A DNA stretch of 64,000 bases from Campylobacterota bacterium (GCA_030152305.1 JASKOM010000006.1:62001-126000), one strand, 5' to 3'; counted from the first letter of the stretch, positions 20,171-29,869 are shown. The notes: generated by a model not told the origin, from the letters alone. Numbers and translations: made by a program.

Positions 20171-21019
20171 TTAGTTGTCCTCTTCAAGATATGCTGTTTG
20201 ATATAAAATAATCATTCCGTCATAATTAATATTTCGTGTTTTATATGCTAATAAATATGCTTTTATGCTGTCTTCTCGATATTTTTTTCGGTCATATAAA
20301 ACGATGAATATTTCATCGCCATCTCGTAAAAAAGTTCGTTCGCCAATTGATGTATATAAAGTAGTTCCTATATTAACAATAAAAGTATTTGGATATTTAC
20401 TTTCTTCGATTAAATTATTAATATTTTCTAACGAAAGTGAATCTCGTTGAAGTTTAATCTGTTTAACGATCCATTCTATAAGATTTTGATATAAAAAATT
20501 ATAATTTCCGATTGGAGTATCGATACTATATTGTTCGATTGATCCATTTCGTTTAATAAATGACACAAGATTATAATTTGCGAAAATAGAATTTTGATCA
20601 AAACGATCTAATTCGATCCATTTTGTGGCAATACCTTTTGAATCGCGACCCCAATTTTTATTTTGACTTGTCTTAACAGAAGAAAGTCTATGAATTGAAG
20701 CATCGTTATAAGCTGTAAATCGTTTTGGAGCTATATATAAAACAGAACCATTATGATATTTCACATCGCATTCAAGAGCTACTTCTGGTTCTATTTGAAC
20801 ATTATCATAAATTGTCGGAATTCTAATCTTAGAATGTGATATCGGATATTGTTCTAACATCGAATTAGAACTATTTTTATTTTGTAACATAGATTGAAAA
20901 TAGTTTGGAACTATGCCATTGGGTAGTGTATCAAATAATTGTTTTCCACCTCGCACCTCATCGATAGTTGCGAAATTTCCAACTATGCCAAAATGAAAAG
21001 CTTTTTTTAAATCTGCCAT
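20171..21019 (-). CDS. Conserved protein of unknown function (possibly DUF5718-like)
   Basis: 282 residues, no signal peptide or membrane segment. Conserved-looking blocks are FHFGIVGNFA near the start, QIEPEVALECDV, WGRDSKGIATKWIELD, DTPIGNYNFLYQNLIEW and GERTFLRDGDEIFIVLYD. From memory it resembles an uncharacterised Campylobacterota family, perhaps DUF5718, with a distant look of fumarylacetoacetate-hydrolase-type proteins (EPEVAL, GxxLRDGDEI). That assignment is tentative and no reaction can be given. It lies between flgL and ligA with short gaps in a long operon. An AGGA site precedes the ATG. Confidence 0.55.
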   Translation of the reverse strand: MADLKKAFHFGIVGNFATIDEVRGGKQLFDTLPNGIVPNYFQSMLQNKNSSNSMLEQYPISHSKIRIPTIYDNVQIEPEVALECDVKYHNGSVLYIAPKRFTAYNDASIHRLSSVKTSQNKNWGRDSKGIATKWIELDRFDQNSIFANYNLVSFIKRNGSIEQYSIDTPIGNYNFLYQNLIEWIVKQIKLQRDSLSLENINNLIEESKYPNTFIVNIGTTLYTSIGERTFLRDGDEIFIVLYDRKKYREDSIKAYLLAYKTRNINYDGMIILYQTAYLEEDN

Positions 21020-21046
21020 TAACTTTTAAATCCTCTTAATTTTTAT

Positions 21047-22909
21047 TTATAAATAATTAACAAGAGAAAGCCCTTGAACTCTTGCTACACTAGCGAGCAT
21101 TGCTTGATAATTTAAAGTTAAAGCTTGATAATATGCCGAAGTTTCAGCAAAGTCAATATTCATTACATCGTTTTGAGCAATTTTTAAATTTGTTGATAAA
21201 GCATCACTTCGATCTTCTGTATATTGAATATTTTGTAATTGAGAACCTGCTAAAGCTCGTTCTTTAATAACATGTTCGATAATATGAGAGATATTATCTA
21301 TTGCTCCACTAACTCCTCGATTATTTTCTAAACCTTTTCGTGTTCCGTCTGGATGTTGAAGATCTTGCTGAACTGCTTTAATTGCCCCATTCATAGCTTC
21401 AAATATATTAACTGACGGTCGGTCCATATCAATAGCTTTATTTGAGTTAAAAACTAATACTGAACCATTTGTTGCATTTCCCGAAAAATCACCCATCGAA
21501 GAATCATGCATTGCAAAATTCATTTTACTCATCGATGAAGTTAAATCTTTTATTTGAATTTCACCTCGATGATTTAGCGAAACATCAACTAATTTTTCTG
21601 AATTTAAAACTGCTGTTTCGAAATCGCCATCTGTAACACCACTTATAGCTACACCAATTGCTTCTGTTAGTTGTTTATAACTAAAATCATCAGCTCCACC
21701 GTTTAACTCAAAAGTTGCTGAACCTGTATCAATTGTTGTTGTATCTTCGTTAAAAGTTATTGAACCAGTGAAATTTTCGCCGTTAATATTTTGACCATTA
21801 ATTATTAAACTTTTGCCAAGTAAAGAACCATTTGCAACATCACTTAATTTTGTTGATGAGGTAGCAAAACCTTGATCAACAGAAATAAATTGTTGAATAT
21901 TATTAATTAATAAATTACCATTTTTCTGAAAGTTCATAGATTCGCTGATTGAACTGTCAAGATTAGCAGTTTTAACAAATTCAAATCTTTTTGCATCGCC
22001 TAAATCAGCGATATTATCGACATTAGCTGTTGAACCAACCATATGAAAATTTAATTTTGAATTTCCACTTTTTAAATCTTCGATAATAAATTCGCCATTA
22101 CTAGATAATTCGACAGTAACTTCGTTATTAAAAGCAATTTTAATTTCTTCTGTTAAATCTGAAATTTTTGTATTTTGTAAATCAGAAACTGTAAATTTGT
22201 GTCTAAAACCTGAACCGTTTGGTTGAGTTCCGCTCATATAAAAAGTTACTTCACCACTATTTAAACCTGTTAAATCAGCAATAGAATTATCAGCATTAAT
22301 ATATTCTTGTCTGACTGGAGTTTCTTTGAGAGCATTTTGATCTAACTTAGAAATATTCGTAGAAACTCGACTATGAATATCTCGGTCATAACCTAAAAAT
22401 AAAGAAGCCCCGTCAATACTAAATTCTTGTTTTTGAGTTGTATCTGTGTGAATTGATAATTTTTCACTATTGCCTTGATATTGACCGCTTAAGTCAATCG
22501 GAGGAACTTTATAATTTGTTCCGCCAAATAAATATTTGCCATTTACTCGAGTGTTTGCAAGTTGCATCATAGAATCTTTTAATGATGTTAGTTCATTAAC
22601 AAGAGATTCACGGCTTGTTTTTGAATGAACACTTCCGCCATATGCTAAAAGTTTTGTTTTAAAACTTTCCATCGTTGTTGTCATAGAATCAAGAGTTGTG
22701 TCTGTATATTGAGAAAAAGATTTTGCACTTTGAATATTTTCTTTTAATCTTGACATAGTTGTAATATCGCTATCAAGATCAATATGTTTTTTAAACAATA
22801 GAGAATCTTCGTTAGCTTTTGCAATTTCTTTACCAGAACTAACTTGTCTTGAAACTTTATTTAGTTCGTTTTGTAATGAACTATTATAATTATTTAAACC
22901 ACTAATCAT
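21047..22909 (-). CDS. flgL: Flagellar hook-associated protein 3 (FlgL)
   Basis: 620 residues. The N-terminal flagellin-like helices contain LNNYNSSLQNELNKVSRQVSSGKEI and VNGKYLFGGTNYKVPP, the family FlgL motif. The C-terminal helices contain GSQLQNIQYTEDRSDALSTNLKIAQNDV and DFAETSAYYQALTLNYQAMLAS, as in flagellin/FlgL D0 and D1. The long middle region of repeated LTGLNSGEVTFYMSG-like beta sequence makes it larger than enterobacterial FlgL (about 320 residues), as is usual for Campylobacterota. FlgL joins hook and filament. It follows the LOG-family gene by 18 bases. GATGAGGT sits at 21855. Confidence 0.88.
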   Translation of the reverse strand: MISGLNNYNSSLQNELNKVSRQVSSGKEIAKANEDSLLFKKHIDLDSDITTMSRLKENIQSAKSFSQYTDTTLDSMTTTMESFKTKLLAYGGSVHSKTSRESLVNELTSLKDSMMQLANTRVNGKYLFGGTNYKVPPIDLSGQYQGNSEKLSIHTDTTQKQEFSIDGASLFLGYDRDIHSRVSTNISKLDQNALKETPVRQEYINADNSIADLTGLNSGEVTFYMSGTQPNGSGFRHKFTVSDLQNTKISDLTEEIKIAFNNEVTVELSSNGEFIIEDLKSGNSKLNFHMVGSTANVDNIADLGDAKRFEFVKTANLDSSISESMNFQKNGNLLINNIQQFISVDQGFATSSTKLSDVANGSLLGKSLIINGQNINGENFTGSITFNEDTTTIDTGSATFELNGGADDFSYKQLTEAIGVAISGVTDGDFETAVLNSEKLVDVSLNHRGEIQIKDLTSSMSKMNFAMHDSSMGDFSGNATNGSVLVFNSNKAIDMDRPSVNIFEAMNGAIKAVQQDLQHPDGTRKGLENNRGVSGAIDNISHIIEHVIKERALAGSQLQNIQYTEDRSDALSTNLKIAQNDVMNIDFAETSAYYQALTLNYQAMLASVARVQGLSLVNYL

Positions 22910-22927
22910 TATTGAAAATCCTTTTAA

Positions 22928-23563
22928 TTAAACTTTTTCGGAGCAATTACATTTAGTTAATATCTCGTTTATATTATCGACAACTTGAAATAGCTTTAGA
23001 TCTTCTTTATCGATCATATTATATTTTAATAGAGAATTTTCAAGAAAAGTAATCATAGGATTATAAAAATGTGAATCATATAAAAATATTTTTCTCGAAG
23101 ATATTTTTTTATTTTGAACAAGTGTAAATAATTCAAATAGCTCATCCATTGTTCCAAAACCACCTGGAAAAATAATAAAAATAGCTGAATAATTTATTAA
23201 CATTGATTTTCTAACATACATTTTTTTAAATTTATATTGTTCTGTTAAATAAATATTTTCTTGTTGTTCTTTTGGAAGTTCAATATTAAAACCAATAGAC
23301 GAAATTTTATTTTTATATTTAAAAGCTCCGCGATTACTTGCTTCCATAATTCCAGGACCACCGCCAGTTAAAATATTACAACCGATATCAGCAAGTTTTT
23401 CAGCGAGTTCTTCAGCTTTTAAATATAAATCATGATTTTGTTTTGTTCTTGCACTACCAAAAATCGTTACAATTGTTCCGTTAATTTTTTTTAAAATTTC
23501 TTCACCATTTTTTAGATCTTCTGTTGCATCGGTTAAATCGCTGTGAATTAATAACATGATCAA
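22928..23563 (-). CDS. LOG family protein (cytokinin riboside phosphoribohydrolase-like)
   Basis: 211 residues. It carries both LOG signatures: GGGPGIMEASNRGAF and PGGFGTMDELFELFTLVQ (PGGxGTxxE), plus TIVTIFGSART near the N-terminus. Members cleave the N-glycosidic bond of nucleoside 5'-monophosphates; the physiological substrate in bacteria is often AMP or unknown. Its start overlaps the end of fliY by 4 bases and flgL follows by 18 bases, so it sits within a flagellar operon, a context that says little about its role. Confidence 0.88.
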   Translation of the reverse strand: MIMLLIHSDLTDATEDLKNGEEILKKINGTIVTIFGSARTKQNHDLYLKAEELAEKLADIGCNILTGGGPGIMEASNRGAFKYKNKISSIGFNIELPKEQQENIYLTEQYKFKKMYVRKSMLINYSAIFIIFPGGFGTMDELFELFTLVQNKKISSRKIFLYDSHFYNPMITFLENSLLKYNMIDKEDLKLFQVVDNINEILTKCNCSEKV

Positions 23564-24507
23564 CCTCCTCGAATCATACTTAATCGTTCTTCTCGAGAAC
23601 CAATTTCTGTAATTTGAACACCAAAATTGCCATCGATAATAATTACTTCACCTCTTGCAACAACATGATTATCAACAAGAACATCAAGAGCTTCATTTAC
23701 TAATTGGTTAAGTTCAACGACTGAACCGATATCCATTGTTAAAACATCTCGTAATAGCATTTCTTTGCTACCGATTCGAACTTTAACAGGAAGTTTGACA
23801 TCTAATAATAAAGCAATATTTTTTATTTCTTCATCTTTAAGAGATGATATTGCCGAATGATTGTTATTATTATTCGACTCTGATTGAGATGAACTATTAT
23901 TTGATGATTGCGAACTTTTAGATTCATTTTTACTTGATGAATTATTACTTTTATTTTCTTCTTTTGGTGCTTCTTTTTTTGCATTGCTTTTTTCAAAAAT
24001 ATCGATATAAACTTTATCAAACATCAATGAATATTTATAATCTGCACCGTTTAAATTAAAATTAAATTTTACATGTTTTTTCATACCAGAAATATCTGGA
24101 GTTTGATCTTTATCAATAAATATTGCTTCTTCAGGTCGTAAAGACATTGAAGGAAAATCTTTTTTTTGAGAACCAATTGAAGTAGAAAAAGAGCCAACAA
24201 TGTTAGAAGTAATTTCTTTAATCGAATCAAGATCTTCATCGGACATGGTATTTTTACCTGTGCCATCACCTGCAAGCATCATATCGCCAAGAGCGGTTGC
24301 TAAATATGCTGGAACAAAAATTGATATTTTTCCACTTACTTCGCCACCAACTGCTATATTAATTCTTGCTAATGGAGGTGAAAGTTGATCCGCTTCGGCA
24401 TCTTTAATATCAGGTTCTGAAAGTTCTGGAGCAATACCTGTTAATGCTTCTATTGTTCCAACAACTTCGCCTTTAAATAGATTAAAAAACTTATTTTTAT
24501 CTGCCAT
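23560..24507 (-). CDS. fliY: Flagellar motor switch protein FliY
   Basis: 315 residues with three parts. Residues about 1-170 are a CheC/FliM-like domain (GEVVGTIEALTGIAPELSEP, DLDSIKEITSNIVGSFSTS). Residues about 180-220 are a low-complexity Ser/Asn linker. The C-terminal 90 residues are a FliN (SpoA) domain (LLDVKLPVKVRIGSKEMLLRDVL, IDGNFGVQITEIGSREERL). FliY takes the FliN place in the C ring of Campylobacterota and Gram-positive flagella and may dephosphorylate CheY-P. It appears to head the fliY-LOG-flgL-unknown-ligA operon; about 160 AT-rich bases upstream hold no other gene. Confidence 0.93.
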   Translation of the reverse strand: MADKNKFFNLFKGEVVGTIEALTGIAPELSEPDIKDAEADQLSPPLARINIAVGGEVSGKISIFVPAYLATALGDMMLAGDGTGKNTMSDEDLDSIKEITSNIVGSFSTSIGSQKKDFPSMSLRPEEAIFIDKDQTPDISGMKKHVKFNFNLNGADYKYSLMFDKVYIDIFEKSNAKKEAPKEENKSNNSSSKNESKSSQSSNNSSSQSESNNNNNHSAISSLKDEEIKNIALLLDVKLPVKVRIGSKEMLLRDVLTMDIGSVVELNQLVNEALDVLVDNHVVARGEVIIIDGNFGVQITEIGSREERLSMIRGG

Positions 24508-24667
24508 ATATAAACTTCTCCATTATGCTAATAACTTATGTTTGTAATTGTATCTAATTAATACGATAAGATATCTTACAATAAATATATAAATATTCAA
24601 TAAAAATTCTTTAATTTTTCATATATATATTATTAATTTTAACAATCGATTTAACTAGAAATAAATA

Positions 24668-25693
24668 TTATATTCGTCTTAACCAAACGATCAGATCTTC
24701 TTTGTCAATCTTTGAAAATAAATATTCAAATCCTATGTCTAAAATATTATTTAAGTTAATTTCTGATCTATTTTTAGCTTTTGGAGAAATATATAACAAA
24801 AGCCAATTTACCTCATCGCGAAGAAAATTTAAAAAATTAAAACCACCTTCGATTAAAATAAAGCCTTGTTTGTCTTTTAAATTTGTGCCAAATTCAACAT
24901 ATCGATTTGGAACAGAAAATAATTTGATAGTTTGATCAAAAGATTCACGATTATATTTTGATAATAATAAAATATTAGGATTTTTTTTATAAGGCAAATT
25001 CGACAATCTAGAATCAAGAATTGGACGATCGATTCTAACAGTTTGACCACCAATAACAAGAAGATCAATTTTTGTTCGAATATTATGAACATGTTGTCTA
25101 GAATTTTCCGAAGAAATAATTCCATTATTAATATCACCGTTTAAAGTTTGAGCTAGTTTAAATAAAACAAATTTTTTATTTTTTTGTAATAAATTAAACG
25201 GTTCTAATAAATCAATTGCTCTTTTGCTATTTAAAAAAATAGTTTCTATTCCAGAATTAACTATCGTATTTGCTCCGCCCATTGCATGAATATTTTCATC
25301 TTTTGCACCAATAATAACTTTGTTAAATTTTAATTTTGTAATTAAAATAGAACATGGCGGTGTTTTACCCCAATGATTACATGGTTCAAGTGAAACATAA
25401 ATAGAACATTTATAAAAAAGATCTTGAGCATTTTTTATTAAATAGTCGTGAATATCAGCAGATTTTGTTAAAAAATTTATAAAATTATCGTTTGTTAATT
25501 TATAATATGCTGATGCAATAGCAAGAACTTCGGCATGAGGTAATCCAGCTTCACGATGAGCTTCAATTGATAAAATTTCGCCATGTTCGCCAACAACAAC
25601 TGAACCAACAGCAGGATTTGGATAAGTTAAACCTTGATATTTCCAAGCTTCGTCAATCGCAAGATTCATAAAAAAATCGTCATCTAAAACCAT
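24668..25693 (-). CDS. ribD: Bifunctional riboflavin biosynthesis deaminase/reductase
   Basis: 341 residues. The N-terminal deaminase has the zinc motif AGLPHAEVLAIA and PCNHWGKTPPCSILI (HAE plus PCxxxGxTPPC), and AIDEAWKYQGLTYPNPAVGSVVV at the start. The C-terminal half is the reductase domain (LFKLAQTLNGDI, NIRTKIDLLVIGGQTVRIDRP) but is somewhat shorter and more diverged than usual. RibD converts the GTP-cyclohydrolase product to the ribitylamino-uracil phosphate of the riboflavin pathway. It is divergent from the nitrilase gene. The complement of GATGAGGT lies at 24810. Confidence 0.92.
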   Translation of the reverse strand: MVLDDDFFMNLAIDEAWKYQGLTYPNPAVGSVVVGEHGEILSIEAHREAGLPHAEVLAIASAYYKLTNDNFINFLTKSADIHDYLIKNAQDLFYKCSIYVSLEPCNHWGKTPPCSILITKLKFNKVIIGAKDENIHAMGGANTIVNSGIETIFLNSKRAIDLLEPFNLLQKNKKFVLFKLAQTLNGDINNGIISSENSRQHVHNIRTKIDLLVIGGQTVRIDRPILDSRLSNLPYKKNPNILLLSKYNRESFDQTIKLFSVPNRYVEFGTNLKDKQGFILIEGGFNFLNFLRDEVNWLLLYISPKAKNRSEINLNNILDIGFEYLFSKIDKEDLIVWLRRI

Positions 25694-25729
25694 ATTAATA
25701 TTTTCCTAAATTTAATTTAATATAAATAT

Positions 25730-25735
25730 TATAAT
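25730..25735 (+). promoter_or_regulatory. -10 element for the nitrilase-family gene
   Basis: TATAAT at 25730-25735 lies in the divergent gap between ribD and the amidase gene. A transcript starting about 7 bases downstream would carry AAAGGA at 25755-25760 and then the AUA codon at 25767. Confidence 0.5.
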
Positions 25736-25766
25736 GTGTTGAAATTATTTTTTTAAAGGATTCCAG

Positions 25767-26537
25767 ATAAAAATTGCAACAATTGACTTATCTATTATTG
25801 ACTCAAATCCAAAAGCAAATTTTGATAATTTATCTAAAATAATTATAAATATTAACAAAGCAAAAGATATCGATTTTGTTTTATTACCAGAATTATGGAC
25901 AAGCGGTTATATTCAAGAAGATTGGGAAAAAATATCAGCATTAAGTCAAATAACATTAGAAAAAATAAAAATATTAGCAATTAATAATAATATTGGTTTT
26001 GGTTTTTCAATGCTTTTTAACGATGAGGTCGGAATGCGAAATAGATTTTTTATAATCGATAAACATGGCAATGAAACAGGTTTTTATGATAAATCACATT
26101 TATTTCAACCAATGAATGAACATCTTTTTTTTAAAGCAGGAACAAAAACTATTAAATTTAAATTAGGTGAATTTTTGGCTTCGCCATCGATATGTTATGA
26201 CTTAAGATTTCCAGAAATGTATAGAAAATTAGCACTTGAAGGTGTAAATTTATTTCTTGTTTCAGCTGAATGGCCCAAACCTCGTTGTGAAACTTTTTTA
26301 ACACTTGCAAAAGCTAGAGCAATTGAAAATCAAGCTTTTTTAGTTATTTCAAATCGAATCGGAATTGATAATAAAAATATTGAATATTGTGGTTTATCAT
26401 CGATAATTTATCCCGATGGAAAAATAATTTTTGCTAATAATGGTAATGTAATCGATAAATTAAATTTAGAACATATTTTTAAAGCAAAAGCATTTATTAA
26501 ACCTATTGACGAAAGAGTGCAAAATATAGATTTTTAG
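25767..26537 (+). CDS. Nitrilase/carbon-nitrogen hydrolase family amidase (probable AUA start)
   Basis: The family's Glu-Lys-Cys triad is visible: LLPELWTSGY (Glu), GFYDKSHLF (Lys) and SPSICYDLRFPEMY (Cys). The first canonical ATG in frame is at 26010, which would cut off the catalytic Glu. The frame stays open to 25743, and homology-like sequence (KIATIDLSIIDSNPKANF) begins directly after AUA 25767, which has AAAGGA six bases upstream. That gives 256 residues, normal for omega-amidase/YafV-type enzymes. Either AUA initiates, or an ATG was changed by mutation or error. The substrate is probably an omega-amide; not certain. Confidence 0.8.
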   Translation: MKIATIDLSIIDSNPKANFDNLSKIIININKAKDIDFVLLPELWTSGYIQEDWEKISALSQITLEKIKILAINNNIGFGFSMLFNDEVGMRNRFFIIDKHGNETGFYDKSHLFQPMNEHLFFKAGTKTIKFKLGEFLASPSICYDLRFPEMYRKLALEGVNLFLVSAEWPKPRCETFLTLAKARAIENQAFLVISNRIGIDNKNIEYCGLSSIIYPDGKIIFANNGNVIDKLNLEHIFKAKAFIKPIDERVQNIDF

Positions 26538-26583
26538 TTAAATATTTAATTTAATACTTATTCTTGATATTGACACGATTTAA

Positions 26584-26592
26584 TGCTATTAT
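26584..26592 (+). promoter_or_regulatory. Extended -10 promoter of gltX operon
   Basis: TGCTATTAT (TGn plus TATTAT) lies 40 bases before the gltX start, followed by an AAGAAAGGA ribosome-binding site. It fits the extended -10 type. Confidence 0.5.
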
Positions 26593-26632
26593 CAAAACAA
26601 AAATAAATTTGATAAATTAAGAAAGGATTTAT

Positions 26633-27988
26633 ATGATCGTTACTCGTTTTGCTCCTAGTCCAACGGGCTATTTGCATATTGGCGGTTTGAGAACAGCCAT
26701 TTTTAGCTATTTTTGGGCTAAAAAAAATAATGGCAAGTTTTTATTACGAATCGAAGATACAGATCGTAGTCGGCATAATGAAGATGCTGTTGGCGGAATT
26801 TTAAAAGCCTTTGAATGGGTCGGAATAAAAAGCGACGAAGAAATCGTTTATCAATCTGAACGAACTGAAATTTATAAAAAATATATTGATCAATTATTAG
26901 AAACTGGTCGAGCCTATAAATGTTATATGTCAAAAGAAGAATTAGATCAACTTCGAGAAGAGCAAACTGCACGAAAAGAGCGACCAAAATATGACGGTCG
27001 ATATCGCAATTTTACAGGTGTGCCACCAATTGGAATTGAACCTGTAATTCGAATTAAATCTCCTGAATCTGGAAATATTATCGTTAAAGATCTCGTAAAA
27101 GGCGATGTCGTTTTTTCTGTTGAAGATAATTTAGATGATTTTATTATTGCTCGTGCCGATGGAATGCCGACTTATAATTTTGTCGTTGCCGTTGATGATG
27201 CCGTTATGGGTGTTACAGATGTTATTCGCGGTGATGATCATTTATCGAATACTCCAAAACAGATTGTCGTTTATGAAGCTTTAAATTTTAAATTGCCTAA
27301 TTTTTATCATGTTCCAATGATTCATAATTCTGAAGGCAAAAAATTATCAAAACGAGATGGAGCAACTGATGTTTTGCAATATCGAGAATACGGCTATTTG
27401 CCTGATGCTTTATTAAATTTTTTATTGCGATTAGGTTGGAGTTATGGCGACAAAGAATTATTTTCTCGAGAAGAAATGATAAATTTATTTGATCCATCTG
27501 GAATTAATAAATCAGCTTCGATATTTAGCATTGAAAAATTAAATTGGATCAACGGCGAAAAAATTAAAAATTTATCTCGTGACGAAATTGCAAATTTATT
27601 AAATATAAATTCGTCTCAAATTATAGATTTAGTCAAAGATCGCTGTTCAACTTTAAAAGATCTCGAACGAGAATTTTTAAAAATCGAAAATCGTCCTGAA
27701 AATTATGATGAAGCTTCGTTAAAAAAACATTATCGCGATGATAATAAAAAATTGTTAAATATTTTTTATAAAAAAATTAAAGATATTGATCATGATTTTA
27801 TTTCGTTGGCTGATTCGTTTGCAAAAGTTCTCGAAGATGAAAAAGTCGGAATGGCAAAATTGGCTCAACCGCTTCGAATTGCAATTGTTGGAATCGCTCA
27901 AAGTCCGTCCGTCGTTGATTTAATTTCGATTTTAGGTCGCGATGAGGTCATTTCTCGAATTGAAATATTTTTTGAAAAGGTAAAATAA
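26633..27988 (+). CDS. gltX: Glutamyl-tRNA synthetase
   Basis: 451 residues, class I synthetase. The N-terminus has RFAPSPTGYLHIGGLRTAIF with the HIGH motif as HIGG. FRGDDH-type sequence appears as VIRGDDHLSNTPKQ, and the KMSKS loop as KKLSKRDGA. It charges tRNA-Glu (and possibly tRNA-Gln in organisms that use GatCAB; Campylobacterota often carry two gltX genes). It leads an operon: tal starts with TTG immediately after its TAA, then sppA follows. GATGAGGT lies at 27941, inside the C-terminal anticodon-binding domain. Confidence 0.96.
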   Translation: MIVTRFAPSPTGYLHIGGLRTAIFSYFWAKKNNGKFLLRIEDTDRSRHNEDAVGGILKAFEWVGIKSDEEIVYQSERTEIYKKYIDQLLETGRAYKCYMSKEELDQLREEQTARKERPKYDGRYRNFTGVPPIGIEPVIRIKSPESGNIIVKDLVKGDVVFSVEDNLDDFIIARADGMPTYNFVVAVDDAVMGVTDVIRGDDHLSNTPKQIVVYEALNFKLPNFYHVPMIHNSEGKKLSKRDGATDVLQYREYGYLPDALLNFLLRLGWSYGDKELFSREEMINLFDPSGINKSASIFSIEKLNWINGEKIKNLSRDEIANLLNINSSQIIDLVKDRCSTLKDLEREFLKIENRPENYDEASLKKHYRDDNKKLLNIFYKKIKDIDHDFISLADSFAKVLEDEKVGMAKLAQPLRIAIVGIAQSPSVVDLISILGRDEVISRIEIFFEKVK

Positions 27989-28981
27989 TTGGGTTATAAA
28001 AAAAATAGAGTTTTTTCGCTTTGGCTTGATTTTATTGAGCGAGGTTTTATCGAAAGTGGAGAATTTAAAAAGCTTGTTGATAGCGGTTTTGTCGTTGGTG
28101 CAACTTCGAATCCTGCGATTTTTCAAAATGCGATTACCTCATCGGAACGATATTTAAATGATATTCGTGAATTAAAAAAAGCTGGAAAAAATAATAAAGA
28201 GATTTATGAAATTCTTGCAATTAATGATATTCGCGAATCGGCAAAAATTTTAGAAAATGTTTATGAACAGACAGGTTTTGATGGTTTTGTTTCGATTGAA
28301 GTTGATCCGTTTTTTGCTGATTCAACCGAAGAAACAGTTAGAGAAGGTTTGCGATTATATAACGAAATTGGCATGAAAAATATCATGATTAAAATTCCTG
28401 CAACTGAAAGCGGTTATTTATCGATGGAAAAATTGGCTTCTCACGGAATAAATATTAATGCAACTTTGATTTTTTCTCTTGATGAAGCCGTCAAATCGGC
28501 TGAAGCAATTTCTCGCGGAATTGAAAAAAGTGATAATAAAAATGTTCAAGCTGTTTTGTCAGTTTTTGTTAGTCGTTTTGATCGTGCAACAGGATCGAAT
28601 TATTTAGGAATCGCGAATTCGTCGAGAATTTATCGAGAAATTGAATCGATGAATTTAAAAAATATTCGTGTTCTTTTTGCTTCAACAGGTGTCAAAGGAA
28701 ATAATTTGCCAGTTGATTATTATATTTATTCGATGATTGCTCCAAATACGGTTAATACAGCTCCGTTAAATACGATTAATGGATATATAAAAAATAATCG
28801 AAATATTGAAATTGCTCTTCCGTTGGAACTTGAACGAGAACGAGAAATTTTTGATGAAGTTGCTGAAAACGGTTTCGAATTAGATAATTTAATATTAAAT
28901 TTAAAACGAGACGGTTTAGAAGCTTTTAAAGATTCGCTAACAGGAATTTTTGATTTTATCGATAAAGTCGAAATCGAGTAA
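27989..28981 (+). CDS. tal: Transaldolase
   Basis: 330 residues; TTG start directly abutting the gltX stop, with no intervening base. The motif GATSNPAIFQNAI near the N-terminus and IMIKIPATESGYLSMEKL with the Schiff-base Lys are characteristic, as are VSIEVDPFFADSTEET and NATLIFSLDEAV. The enzyme moves dihydroxyacetone units between sugar phosphates in the non-oxidative pentose phosphate pathway. Length is close to the Campylobacter type (about 325). The complement of GATGAGGT lies at 28136 and encodes Thr-Ser-Ser. Confidence 0.94.
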   Translation: MGYKKNRVFSLWLDFIERGFIESGEFKKLVDSGFVVGATSNPAIFQNAITSSERYLNDIRELKKAGKNNKEIYEILAINDIRESAKILENVYEQTGFDGFVSIEVDPFFADSTEETVREGLRLYNEIGMKNIMIKIPATESGYLSMEKLASHGININATLIFSLDEAVKSAEAISRGIEKSDNKNVQAVLSVFVSRFDRATGSNYLGIANSSRIYREIESMNLKNIRVLFASTGVKGNNLPVDYYIYSMIAPNTVNTAPLNTINGYIKNNRNIEIALPLELEREREIFDEVAENGFELDNLILNLKRDGLEAFKDSLTGIFDFIDKVEIE

Positions 28982-28990
28982 TAAATATTT

Positions 28991-29857
28991 ATGTTTATAA
29001 TTAATTTTTTTAAAAGAATATTAAGTTTATTGCAAAATTATTTTAAGTCGTTTTTGTTAATTATTTTCGCAATTTGGCTTTTTTCTCCGTCGGATAATCA
29101 AGAATTTACAAAGCCTAAATATAATTTGGCAAAAGTTTATATAACTGGCGAAATCATGATGATTGATGAAATTGTTGAAGAATTACGAGAAATTTATTTT
29201 GATGATTCGATAAAAGGGGTTTTGTTAATTATTGATTCTGGCGGTGGAGCAGTTGATAAATCGGTTGAGATTTCGGATATTGTTAAAAAAATAAAAGAGA
29301 AAAAACCAGTCGTTACATATGCTTCTGGAACTCTTGCAAGTGGAAGTTTATATTCGGCAATTTGGAGCAATAAAATTATCGCAAATCGTGGTAGTTTAAT
29401 TGGTTCAATTGGTGTTTTATTCAGCGGTTTTAATTATGGCAAATTAATGGAATCTTTGGGTTTATCTCATCAAATTTTAAAAATGGGCAAATATAAAGAA
29501 AGTGGAACAGCTCATCGAGAATGGACAACTGACGAAAAAGCTGAAATCGAAAAAATAATGAAAGATACTTATAATATGTTTGTTAATGATGTTGCAACTG
29601 CACGAGATTTAAATATTTCTAAACAGGAAGTTTTTGCTGATGCTCATATTTTTACGGCTCGTCAAGCTCTTGAAGTTGGTTTAATCGATGAGGTCGGGAC
29701 ATTATTAGATGCTGAAATGATTCTTGAAAAATTAACAGCTTCGTTTAATCCGATTCCAGTTTGGGAAAAAGAAAGTCAAATGGAAAAATTCATGAAAGAA
29801 TTTTCTTCTGAATTATTTAGTCATATATCACTTTATTTAGAACCACGATTAAAATAA
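28991..29857 (+). CDS. sppA: Signal peptide peptidase SppA (short form)
   Basis: 288 residues. One N-terminal transmembrane segment (SFLLIIFAIWLFS) is followed by a ClpP/crotonase-type protease domain. The nucleophile Ser lies in YASGTLASGSLYSAIWS and the catalytic Lys in ILKMGKYKESGTAHRE. GVLLIIDSGGGAVDKSVEI is the family's first strand-turn. The short 67K-half form digests cleaved signal peptides in the membrane. GATGAGGT at 29687 encodes the Asp-Glu-Val of LIDEVG, a conserved SppA stretch. It follows tal by 9 bases and precedes a barrel protein by 12. Confidence 0.93.
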   Translation: MFIINFFKRILSLLQNYFKSFLLIIFAIWLFSPSDNQEFTKPKYNLAKVYITGEIMMIDEIVEELREIYFDDSIKGVLLIIDSGGGAVDKSVEISDIVKKIKEKKPVVTYASGTLASGSLYSAIWSNKIIANRGSLIGSIGVLFSGFNYGKLMESLGLSHQILKMGKYKESGTAHREWTTDEKAEIEKIMKDTYNMFVNDVATARDLNISKQEVFADAHIFTARQALEVGLIDEVGTLLDAEMILEKLTASFNPIPVWEKESQMEKFMKEFSSELFSHISLYLEPRLK

Positions 29858-29869
29858 AAAGATTTTGAT

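Noticed and set aside
24567..24578. 12-base palindrome TAAGATATCTTA upstream of fliY
   Set aside because: Short all-A/T-rich palindromes occur by chance in such DNA; no second copy or clear promoter context supports an operator.
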